Shown here: piece after piece, positions 40,573-50,676 of the stretch | Position numbering within the stretch: position 1 is the first letter of the stretch | How the letters are laid out: every line of letters starts with the position of its first letter | NCBI GenBank assembly: GCA_015179045.1 | Contig: WHUZ01000018.1 | Coordinates: 248,001-312,000, forward strand | DNA from: Kalaharituber pfeilii | Lineage: Eukaryota > Ascomycota > Pezizomycetes > Pezizales > Pezizaceae | Direction: 5' to 3' | Length of the DNA: 64,000 nucleotides | Position numbers and translations under genes: made by a program | Notes under the pieces: model-generated | Databases searched by the model: none | The model's input: the letters and a program-made list of their open reading frames with translations, nothing else | Told to the model about the DNA's origin: nothing

Positions 40573-41729
40573 TATGTATGGCTTTGGAAGCCACGTCATG
40601 TACTCGGGGGTAAGGTTAGTCTTCAAAAGCGCATACAATGTGACAGGGATAGTTGCTAGGATAGAGTTGACCTGTTGGTTATGTAATACTTGTTATTCTA
40701 CACGTATTTTCTGTACTTAAGTAGTTTCCTACACGCTTCACAGAGTAACACGCTTTAATTCTTTGTTTTTCAACCAACTTACAGAACTCCATTTCTCAGG
40801 CACAGCCTCGAATCACCTGCTGGAGCCTGCATACATAAAATGAAAAGTTCAGTCATGAAATTCACAATCGAGAAACTACTCAAGTTCAGCATGTCAGAAT
40901 TATTATTGTACGCGATGAATGCACAAACAAGGTGGAAAACCTCAGGAAGAGTGGGATAAAATAACAAAAGAACAGGTCTTATCATTAGTTAGAAGTGCGC
41001 CAGATTAGCTTTGCTGTTATGGCTGTTGGGTGATAATTATGCAACAATTTATTGACTTGTATGCAGTTAAAATTACGTGTGTTGTATTTTTGTGTAAAGC
41101 CCATACAATTGTTCTGAAGACTTTTCGACAAAAAGTCAACCTACTCGCTATTGTCCCTTACCTATTAGTGACCGAGCACCTATTAGCGACCGATCTCTTG
41201 GCACTCCTCCTCGTACAACTTCCACATGCAATATCTTCAACGTCAGGAATGCTAGCAACATGAGGTAAATTGCAGAATATACAGCAGGCATGCCTGAACA
41301 TTTGGAGGATATTTGATGGCCACACTATATATACATCTTTTGTAATTCAATAATATGCAGAGAAAGTATAGCATTCTACCCCCCCCTTGCATAGTAAAGG
41401 ATAGCATATACTAAACACTATGTGACTATCCTCAACAATGGCTCCTCGTACTCTCAAGTGACTATAGAAAAAGAGTAGCTCACCTAAATGATAGTAGGAT
41501 AAGTCACTGTGGATTTCTGTAACCTCAAAAGCAGTTACTTGTAAGGAATACAGCAAGGGCACGTGACTAGAAGATAACCCGTAGTATTCGTGAGTACGGA
41601 GGCACACGATATGAGAGAGAGTAGCTGTATCGTTACTATTGAGTTGACCAGTGTGGACTCGTTACAAGAGAGCGAATGAGCAGATATTTGTAGACAAAGT
41701 GAACGAGTACTGAACGATCAGATAATGAC

Positions 41730-41766
<37 letters not shown>

Positions 41767-42820
41767 AGCATTGCTAACATTATGACGAAAAGAGAACATG
41801 AGGAAAACCACTAAGATAGTCAGCAGTGCTACCCTTCGATCCGTTGAGACGATCCCTACGTTAGTACGCAGCCGGTCGCTTCATGTTGGGTCGCACTGAG
41901 GTCATGATCATGCTGATCCGTCGTTCGGCCGCTGCTATCACCGGCTGTATTCGGCCATCCAACTCCCTTCGGCAACCCGCTTCGGCTTGCCAGTTATCAC
42001 ATTACTAAAATATCTAAAAGTACCGGAAGTGCTAAAGCTGCCAGTATGTCCTTCTGCGCACATAATATGCCCACTACAATCAATATACCACTCTAAAAGC
42101 AGCATTTCTATGCTTTAGATATAATTAATAGTGTTTTGTATAACTAAAGTAGTAGATATATGATGAACCAATTCTTTAATTGCTATATTCTATCAGCAAG
42201 CACAAATTTATACCAATTGCTGCTACTTTAATATCAGAGTACTATTACTCTCTATAGACCTTATCCTGAGTGCTCTACATATGCTAGTCCTCTGCGTAGC
42301 CCATATAGCACTCATTTATACGACTGTGACGCCAACGCCAGTACTGTCAGCTCATATATATGTGCAATCACTGACTGCCCGCCGTATGGTTGCAGTGAAC
42401 CTATAACAAGATACTAACCACCCTGACAGAAGTTCTTGCAGCTAATTATACCTATGAGGTCATTATAGGATAGTGTATATCTAGATGCAATTCCACTTAC
42501 TATATTGCTATAAGAAATACTAAATTTTTGTTAGTATTGCTTCCTATATCATTCTATATAGATGTGCATGGCAGTAATACTATTATTCTTACCTCCTCTA
42601 TCAACTATAGTATATGCTATCAATATTAACATAGTAAGAAGTTCATCTCATCAATTAATCCTGTCAGTTAGGTATATGCTATTATAGCTGTTAGGATACT
42701 TCTATACCAGCTAATTCTGCAGCTATATACGATCGTTAATATAGATATCTATCAGGTCTACCAATCCTATTATCCTACTAGAGGCTGTCGCATTCATAAG
42801 AGTATTTTCGGGTCAATCGT
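40573..42820. other. Gene-poor stretch, partly AT-rich
   Basis: No gene is supported. A (CA)n microsatellite lies at 41729-41764. From about 42000 to 42790 the sequence is AT-rich with TATA-heavy strings, possibly decayed repeat DNA. Confidence 0.5.
41729..41764. repeat. (CA)n microsatellite
   Basis: About 17-18 uninterrupted AC dinucleotides. Confidence 0.95.
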
Positions 42821-42872
42821 GCCCTGCCATGGCGAACAGCTGCAAGCGGGGCTACGTGATGTAATAAAAAAA
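42821..42872 (+). mobile_element. Hairpin-A micro-insertion (type example)
   Basis: A 52-nt insert begins GCCCTGCCATGGCGAACAGC, completes the GCGGGG stem and ends in TAATAAAAAAA. A perfect 11-bp repeat GGGTCAATCGT flanks it (42810-42820 and 42873-42883). Its short tail and perfect flanks make it the cleanest example of the class. Confidence 0.9.
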
Positions 42873-43227
42873 GGGTCAATCGTAGTGATGCTATTACCTT
42901 TCCTGCTCCCTGCTAACGCATAATATACCAGTCAATTGCACTAAAGTGCAAGACCTAAGGAATTACAAGATCAATATTGGAAACTAATACCGTATTAACT
43001 CAATGGTAAGAAAGTAACATAAAATAGCACCGTATTCGCTTATACGAACGGGAAAGGTCTGGTAAGTTACGCCAATATCAGTGGCTTACCAATAAGATGG
43101 CATTTTTGCTAATAGCTAATTGTATAGTAATGTGAATTTTTATTGAAGAGGTTATTACACATGAAGAGGAGGAACAATGGTCACGCACTATTGGCAAGCA
43201 AAGCATGTAACAGATGGGCTAGGTATG

Positions 43228-43289
43228 CTTTTTTCTTTTTTTTTTGTTCACATGACCCCGCATACAAGCATCAGGCCTATGGCAGGGAT
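43228..43289 (-). mobile_element. Hairpin-A variant micro-insertion
   Basis: A T-rich tract and reverse-complement variant hairpin lie between AGGTATG repeats (43221-43227 and 43290-43296). Confidence 0.8.
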
Positions 43290-43848
43290 AGGTATGTTGT
43301 TGGAGAAAGGATATAGAGTAATTTCTCTAATAAGGGAGTAATTTAGGAGCCCACGGACTGCGCCTATAATTTACGTAACTTTTGTAGGTTGAACCTCCGG
43401 TAGGCCTTATACTACTCGTGAATGGAAAGAGGTCTTTCGTTCTTGTCGAGTAAAATTGCCGTATGGGGGTGTTCTGGCCCAGGTATCTGGTAGTACTTGT
43501 GCTAAAACAGTGATCGCGAGTGGGCTGGGCAGTTCGCAAATCCCAATGTTCATCGGCGAGTCAGAACAGTTGCCAATAGTATTGGGCAAGCAGCTTCTTA
43601 TTGGTGACTCGTTGGTTGAAAAAAAAACTTTCACCACCTGGGCCGTTCAGTTGGCCATGCCCTACCATTCTGCAGTGTTTTAAGTGGCGCGGTCTGGTGA
43701 TACACAAACACATGCAAAGACAACACCCACGGATGTATGCTATATTATTTGCCTGGTTGATTTTATGCAGGGCCAGCCATCATCACAAAACAGTCATCGA
43801 TAGCTGGTAGCATAGCCCAGGTGCAACTAAGCAATCAATCCACGTAGC

Positions 43849-43909
43849 CGACCTGCCATAGCAAACAGCGATAAGCGGGGTTACGTGAAATTAAAAGAGG
43901 AAAAATATA
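43849..43909 (+). mobile_element. Hairpin-A micro-insertion
   Basis: CGACCTGCCATAGC leads to AAGCGGGGTTACGTGA and an A-rich tail. The perfect 9-bp repeat CCACGTAGC flanks it (43840-43848 and 43910-43918). Confidence 0.85.
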
Positions 43910-44480
43910 CCACGTAGCTGGGTGACGATAGCTCACATACAGAGCTACCACTTTGCAGATTGGCAAAGTAAATATGTAACTTCTTCTGACTGGTTAGTAG
44001 TTTGCTATACTGCCAGCAAGTACAACATGTGATCTGCAACGGGCAAGGGTGGTAATGTTCATGTGTCGTTACTACGAGTACTAAATGCTTATACAGCTAA
44101 TAGTTCTTTTCCCTATGTGAAACTTCATGTAAAATACCAGATGCAGTGTCTCTCTCGCTATCAGGGAGCTGTTGAAGTGATATCTGTGAGGCAGAAATCT
44201 CCAGAATCCCGACTATTACTTTATCAGCCCCTGTTCTAAAATTGACATGAATCATGTTGTCTATTACCGAATAGCTTGGACTACTAGGGTTTCATTAACT
44301 ACTTATGCAGCTACCATAACCTTCCAGCATACTATCAGCAGACATCAGGGGGCACAGTTTGGCATCATAATTTCTATGCTCTAGTTAGTGATAGTCATCG
44401 CTAAGGAGGATTCCAAAGAACCAGAATAATGCATATATGGCCAAAATAGCATGCACCTACTATAAGATTGTATAACTATT

Positions 44481-44533
44481 ATCCCTGCCATCGACTGGTA
44501 GCCTGTATGCGGGGTTACGTGACAAAAAAAAAA
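44481..44533 (+). mobile_element. Hairpin-A variant insertion, partner of 36667-36745
   Basis: TCCCTGCCATCGACTGGTAG leads to TATGCGGGGTTACGTGA and poly(A), in the same position as in unit 2. CTATTA recurs on both sides. Confidence 0.8.
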
Positions 44534-45933
44534 GAACGGCTATTAGCTTGTTGATGACACCACTATACATGACTTTGTATCGTGATCTAAGTGCCAGGTA
44601 ATTTGCTTTTGCAGGATATGACCTGCATTTACCTTCTTCAAGTTCGGGTATGATTAATAGGGTATTTACTCCTCATTGACTTTTAACTCTACCTCAGCCT
44701 ACATGTTCTGTTTTGTTTCTCTTTCTTTCCGACAAGCCTCTATTATTTCTGGGATTTCTCAAATAAGAAGTTGCGAGCCATCCCTCTCCTCATTTTTGGT
44801 CCTTACCGGACGTGCAATACCCTTGAAGTAACCTATATTGAATTCTCTCACTAACTTATCGAATTCCCTGGTACGTATACTCCTATATATATCACTAAGC
44901 ATTTATGAAAGCACCAGAAACATGAGGTGTGTGTTAGAATTAACGCCTTGTTTAGGTCTTCCTCATAGATATACTGTGAAACCAGCCATAAGAACCTATT
45001 ATGGCAGCGCAAAGTAACTCAAGGGACAGCTTTGTCAGTGAGATCAAGCTGCCGCCACCTGGAGCATACCCCGAGCACTGCAGCAGGTATCATACCAGTT
45101 CACATGACTCATGAAGCACTCGGCGGAGCTGAATAATGCTGCTAGTAGCGAAGCACATGCAAATGGACAGGAGGCTATCAGTGGTATCCGAATTGCAGTT
45201 ATGGGGGTTACAGGTGCTGGGAAAAGTACATTTATTCAGACCATTACTGGCGATAAGAAAATCACAATTGGACACAATTTGGAATCTTGTACGTAGAAAT
45301 TGTTCCTACGGTGCAGTATTGGCTATTGTAAGGATTACTGACATAAATGGGTGGAAAGGTACGCAGGTTATCCAAAGTTGGCCTTGGACGTATAAAGGAA
45401 TGAATATTACATTCATTGATACTCCTGGTTTCAATGATACCAACAAGAGTGAAGGTGAAATTTTACGTGAACTCTCAGATTGGCTCATGTACACATACCA
45501 GCAAGATGCAAAGCTCTCCGGCATCCTCTATCTCCATCGCATCAGTGACATCCGGATGGAAGGATCAGCATTGCGCAATTTGCGAGTATTCCAGAAGCTA
45601 TGTGGAGAGGCCAGCCTACAACACGTTATTCTAGTTACAACACACTGGGCTAGTGTGAGTGAGGCTACAGGGGAGAGTCGTGAGAATGAGCTTCTCAATT
45701 CATACTGGAGAGGTATGAGGGAAAAGGGATCTAAAGTGATGCGATTCAAAGGGACAGAAACTAGTGGCATAGAGATTATTTCGGAGTTTCTTAATTCCAA
45801 CTTGGGAGAGACAAGTTTGGAAATTCAGCGAGAGATGGTTGATCAGAACAAGAATTTAGCAGATACTAGTGCAGGCAAGGCTGTGAATGAGGAAATGCTG
45901 AAGCTAAAAAAGCAAAATACGAGAAAGACATGA

Positions 45934-47269
45934 TTTTTTTTTTTTTTTTTTTTATATCATTACTCGCGTGCCGCCCTGGGGGCTATGGCGAGATTAGTTA
46001 CATAAGATTAGATACATATGAAGGTAGAAGAAAAGGAATAAGAAAAGATCCTGCGTGTCTCCTATGCCCCTGCCCACTCCAAGATGTCTCTAAGTGGGTC
46101 TGTGTCCTTGCTCTTCGGAGGAGTGACCAAGTCTTGCATGCCTCCTGGCCACTTTCGTTTCCATGTCCTGCACCTAGTGAGCACATGTTCAGTAGTCTCC
46201 TCCTCCTCCCCACACCATCGACATTCTGGGCTGTCTGCTTTCCCGATTTCGTACTGCCATTTCCGTAGTAACTTGCCGCCCAGTATTCCTGCTAGTGTGG
46301 CTATGTGTTGACTTCCAAGTCTTGTCAAGGGACGGTAGCTGAGCCCTAGCCGGTTTCTCTCTGTGGCGCGCTGATGTCTCGAGGTTTGTCGTATCCCATC
46401 TTCTGTTATGGTTTCATCTTGGTAGGGGAGGCATGTGCCTATTTTCGCAGCTGTGTCTGCCTCGGTGTTCCCTTTGACTCCTATATGGGACTTGACCCAC
46501 ATCACTGCAACGTCCCAGTCACCTCGGTCTGTTCTCGCTTTCCAGGCGTCTCTAACCAGTTTTGCCGGTCCTTTGTGGGTGGGCTCTCCCTGGGCGATCT
46601 TTAGAAGCTTGGATATCGATACCTTAGAGTCGGTTATGATCAGGAGTTCCCCAGCTTGATTGCGTAATGCTTCGCTCATGGCAATGAGTTCTGCATCATT
46701 GACAGTAGTCTGTTCCCCTAGGTATGTGGAAGTAGAGGTGTCTTTTGCGTAGGTGCCTAGGCCTGTCTTGTAATCTATCCTGCTCCCGTCAGTGTAGACG
46801 GAGTTCCACCCCTCGTCCTCGGCATTGGCTATGGCATTCTCGAACTCGAGCTTGTCTGCGTCCGCAGGTAGTGCTGGTAGGATGGCTAGTGGTAGGGGGT
46901 TGTTGTGTGAGAGAGACCCCCGTAGGTACCTGCACTCATTATCCCTGTTTTGGATTATCTCATCGTGGAACCGTAGGGCCCTGGCTTCTACCCTCTGGCG
47001 TTCTCCTTCTAGGAATGTTTGGGCTGATTCTAGGTTGGCTATTCCTTCGACTACGTCTCGCCTGGTACCCCACGGGGCTGCAGTAATCTTCTGTGCTACT
47101 GTGTATTGCCATTTTTCTATGTCTTTGATCTTGGTTGCTGGTGGAGACTGTCTTGAGTAGTCCTGCCATGCCCAGCATCCCCATGTGGCGATTGTGCGTG
47201 CGATGCTTGTATATATCTGTCGTTTCTTGCCTGGTGTGAGGCGAGTTAGTCTCGATGCCACTCCCCATG
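45934..47269 (-). mobile_element. 5'-truncated LINE (family B) inserted in GTPase 3
   Basis: A 1.34-kb fragment in reverse orientation is flanked by a perfect 13-bp repeat GAGAAAGACATGA (45921-45933 and 47270-47282). Left to right on the plus strand it shows poly(T), hairpin B, 3' UTR and the 3' part of ORF2. Its intact frame and perfect flanks suggest a recent event. It identifies the source family of the hairpin-B micro-insertions. Confidence 0.92.
46062..47261 (-). CDS. LINE-B ORF2 C-terminal part: RT thumb, RNase H, zinc cluster
   Basis: About 399 open residues, 5'-truncated. The first 60 residues (TPGKKRQIYTSIARTIATWG) match the post-RT region of Tad-like LINEs. RNase H motifs follow: VYTDGSR near residue 170, an acidic NDAELIA, LLIITDSK and VKSHIGVKGNTEAD. 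The C-terminus carries CRWCGEEEETTEHVLTRC, a CCHC-type cluster. No endonuclease or RT catalytic motif is present, so it is inactive alone. Its sequence is clearly distinct from LINE A's ORF2. Confidence 0.88.
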   Translation of the reverse strand: MASRLTRLTPGKKRQIYTSIARTIATWGCWAWQDYSRQSPPATKIKDIEKWQYTVAQKITAAPWGTRRDVVEGIANLESAQTFLEGERQRVEARALRFHDEIIQNRDNECRYLRGSLSHNNPLPLAILPALPADADKLEFENAIANAEDEGWNSVYTDGSRIDYKTGLGTYAKDTSTSTYLGEQTTVNDAELIAMSEALRNQAGELLIITDSKVSISKLLKIAQGEPTHKGPAKLVRDAWKARTDRGDWDVAVMWVKSHIGVKGNTEADTAAKIGTCLPYQDETITEDGIRQTSRHQRATERNRLGLSYRPLTRLGSQHIATLAGILGGKLLRKWQYEIGKADSPECRWCGEEEETTEHVLTRCRTWKRKWPGGMQDLVTPPKSKDTDPLRDILEWAGA

Positions 47270-48133
47270 GAGAAAGACATGAAGGAGTTCAGGAAGAGTA
47301 TGGAAGAAGCATTAGAGGAGAAAGATGAAGAACTTGTGACTATCCTGAACCATGAGAAGGAAAGAGTTACAGCGGAGATTGAAAGAATAAGAAAGGGAGA
47401 GCAAGCGATGATGCTCAAGCTGAAGGAGCAGCAGCTCCAACTAGAACAGCAGCGACTAGAGCAGCAGAAATGGTTTGAGAAGGAGCAGCGGAAACTGGAG
47501 CAGCGGAAACTGGAGCAGGAGAGAGCGTTTTATGAGCAGCAGCAGCGCATGGAGAAACAACAACTAGAGCAGCAGAAAGCATTTCATGAACAACAGGCTA
47601 AGCTGCAGCAGCAGTACCTGGAGCAGCAGCGACTAGAAAACGAGTGGGCGCTTCAGAAGCAACTAGAGCAGCAGCGACTGGAACAGCAGCGACTGGAGCA
47701 GCAGCGACTGGAGCAGCAGCGACTAGAAAACGAGCGGGCGCTTCAGAAGCAACTGGAGCAGCAGCGACTGGTACAGCAGCGACTAGAAAACGAGCGGGAG
47801 CAATTGGAGCAGCAGCGGCTGGCAGAGCAGCGACTGGAGCAGCGGCAGCTGGTACAGCAGCGACTAGACAACGGGCAGCGACTGGTACAGCAGCGACTAG
47901 AAAACGAGCGGGCGCTTCAGGAGCAACTGGTAGAGCAGCGACTGGAGCAGCAGCGGCTGGTACAGCAGCGAATAGACAACGGGCAGCCACTGGTACAGCA
48001 GCGACTGGAGCAACAGCAACAGGAAAAAGAGAGGGCGCTTCAGCAGCAACTGGCACAACAGCGCCGGGAACAGGAGCAAATGAAGATAATTATGCAACGG
48101 AGGCGAGCTCTTTTGAGCAGAATATTCTCCTAG

Positions 48134-50676
48134 TCATTTTCTGCCTCTTTTATGTAGTAGCCTGGTGGATTATGCTTTGCTTTACAGAATTTACTCTCTT
48201 ATTCATTCTCTTGCATGGACAACCTTGTGGCTTGGAGGAAATGCACATAAGGACTGGAAAGGAGCAATTTGTTATAGTTATTTAGCCTCTTTTTTTTTTT
48301 TCAATTTCCTGTTTCGAGCTTGTACATTGATCTTATGCCTAGCCTCTCTTATTAATAGCGGTATTCAGATTTGACGTTCTCTATATAAAGTGAAATCCGG
48401 CAAACAAACCAGTTTATCTGGACTGAGATCTGAGTACCCTCTTGTAAAAATCGGACTGGGTTATGAAATTGGAAATCGATTTTGACTGAAAATCTGCCCA
48501 GATGCATGCGGAGTCCTTAATACTGCATCGGGGCCTGCAATATGCATCATATACGCGAAGCCGTATGCAGTTGTCCAAAAAATGTGACTGGATTTATCTC
48601 ACGGAGGAACGCGAAAGGAATCCGGTTAAAAATACGAATGATATGAACTATTACCTATAACAACAAAACTGCATAGATGATTAAAGACTATGATAGACAT
48701 CGTTTGACTGTGAGCGGATACGTACTACAGAGCCTCGTCCTGTAGACCCTAGCTCTATCAGACGCACCATCGTCATGTGGTAAAGTATAGTGAATATGGC
48801 CCAGGATCTGGCTTGGCTTCCCGGAGACATCACTTTGAACCCTCAGTACTGCGCGCAGTTCTCTATCGGAGAAAATAGTTGTCCGATTCCGATAACGCAG
48901 CTCTGTACTTCTATTTTTAACAAAAATCACGTTATTTTGCGCTCAGTCTGGTTGCTGTTGTCTCGGAGACTTTTTCTCAACCCCGAAATCTGCGCCTATG
49001 GCAAGCCCAAGAGTGGCGAACTTGGCCATGGTTTTGGAAACTTCTATGTATGATGCGCAACCGAAAAAGCAAACGGAGTACGGATAAAGATTATAGACCT
49101 TAATATAATGATAGGAAGTAACGTGCCCGATTTCTTTGGCTGGGCACCAGACCCTTAGAGATACACGTGCTACACCTAGCTGGGATCGACAAATTGGGGA
49201 GCCGGAGGGCGGAGATAATGCTGTGAAACATGGATTACTAATTGGTCGCCGATATTACTGTAACCCAGAAACCTGGAGTGAGTTAGGCTGGTAGGAGTGA
49301 GCCTCAGTTGAGAGCTAAATACTATTATGCACTCCTGTTCACCTGATCGGAAGGCATACTCCGTACAGTTGTCTCCAATGAAGTCACAATGCGCAATTCG
49401 ATAAACGAGATCTCTCATAAGAAACGTGCTTAGCGAATTTGGAGTGGAGTACTCTTTTGTCAAATTCGTGCGACCATCAGCTGGGGGACCTCTTACCTTC
49501 TAGAGTATAGTCGGCAAAGGAAAGCTTAGCGTGCCGGGGGTCCGGTGAGGTGCGGTAACTCCGAAAGACACTGTGTGATACCGATACATAAAGGAGAAAT
49601 CTAGAAAATGGGTAAGAAAGTCGATATGCTAACACTGTAAATCCGACTGAAAGGCTACAGGAGGCCGGACTGTGGATAAAATCGAAGGAACTTGTTCGGT
49701 TTTGGAAAGCTAGCACAAGTATCAATCTGATGTATACTTCCCGCTCATGCCCTGAAGGAGGATCTGGACACTGGACTAATTTCATTCAACAAGCGCTTCG
49801 CCTTTTTATGTATCAGAAATTGTCAGCCAGCATTAGCCTGGTTGGAACAATCAGCCTGGCTGCTACCTTGTTGAGCATAAATGGATTGATCGCCCCAATT
49901 CCCAATATATCGTACGGGTACATCCGAAGACATTTACACTACTTGTACCCTTAAGCGAGTATTCAGCACCACATTTTCGCCCTGACTCCTTGCGGGAGCA
50001 AAATTGACTATTAGGTGCACCTGATTCTCAAGCACCTGGGAATTTGCCCGAGCTGCTTACCTACCACTACCCTTATTTTATTTCTGCCAAGCACTCTATT
50101 CTATACCGGAACCTTGCGATACTGCGGTGTAACATACGAGACTAGGTGTAACAAGGGAAAACTGTACTTGACCCCCGCTTGCACTTTTCATGTCTATTCC
50201 CGCTTCATTTTCTAACTACCTGACCTCCTGATCAGCCCGTACACAAATTTTCTTAACAGAAGTGATGAATCAGGCGTGAGCGACGAGTTTGCGACTGTTA
50301 AAGTTTGATTCAGCATAGGCATCCTGTTGACATCCATATCATCTTGAACCACGCATACAGTACATTACGGCCTCATTTGATCCTCCGCCTCCACGAATCG
50401 CAACCACCTTTCGGATTTGGCACTCCATCACCCGCGCGCACGTCGAAGTGTCGGTAGCTGAACTTCGCTCAAGTCCATAGTTGATTCCCTGCACTACAAA
50501 TTAAGCTTAAAGCTGGTTCCAGACTTGGCGCGTGTTTCGCGGTCAGTAGATTTGTATCAAGTTAGTGCGCCGACAACAACAAAAGAGAACTCTGATTATA
50601 TTCATCCTTCCTGAGCGGTAACTCGTACTGCCGACACTCCACTCCTGCGCCCGTCGACTGCGATACCCCCCGAAAC
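48134..50676. other. Intergenic stretch upstream of the Kelch gene
   Basis: The first about 140 nt are the unit-3 3' flank. The remainder has short open frames only, on both strands, with no recognised motif. The Kelch gene's promoter presumably lies within the last few hundred bases, but no TATA box could be assigned. Confidence 0.45.

Larger units (their letters stand above)
45001..48133 (+). pseudogene. AIG1-like P-loop GTPase 3, split by a LINE fragment
   Basis: Exons 45001-45086 and 45149-45288 and the start of exon 3 (45359 on) follow the same model as GTPases 1 and 2; introns are 62 and 70 nt. G motifs GVTGAGKST, DTPGFND and TTHW are intact. Near 45905 two extra A residues (CTAAAAAAGC against CTAAAAGC in copy 1) shift the frame, giving a stop at 45931-45933. 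A LINE fragment (45934-47269) then interrupts the gene. Beyond it the coiled coil resumes in the original frame (EKDMKEFRKSMEEALEEKD) and runs as LEQQRLEQQ-type units to a stop at 48133. The end reads RRRALLSRIFS. Alignment to copies 1 and 2 indicates a roughly 50-nt deletion that removed the original C-terminus and stop and fused the frame to former 3' UTR. It is non-functional as a full protein. Confidence 0.82.
42940..48270 (+). repeat. GTPase-bearing duplicated unit 3
   Basis: Collinear with unit 2, with higher similarity to it than to unit 1 across the gene's 5' flank (compare 44540-45060 with 36750-37270). Private insertions are two hairpin-A copies and a 1.3-kb LINE fragment within the gene. 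Confidence 0.75.

Noticed and set aside
41820..42000. Possible tRNA or snRNA in the GC-richer patch
   Set aside because: No A-box/B-box pair or cloverleaf could be formed by eye.
42985..43020. TACCGTATTAACTCA in unit 3 as an end of the MITE at 53686
   Set aside because: The match stops after 13-14 bases and unit 2 carries a diverged version in the same place, so it looks like part of the unit rather than an insertion.
48688..49463. Short frames upstream of the Kelch gene
   Set aside because: No splice support, no domain and no conservation visible within the window.
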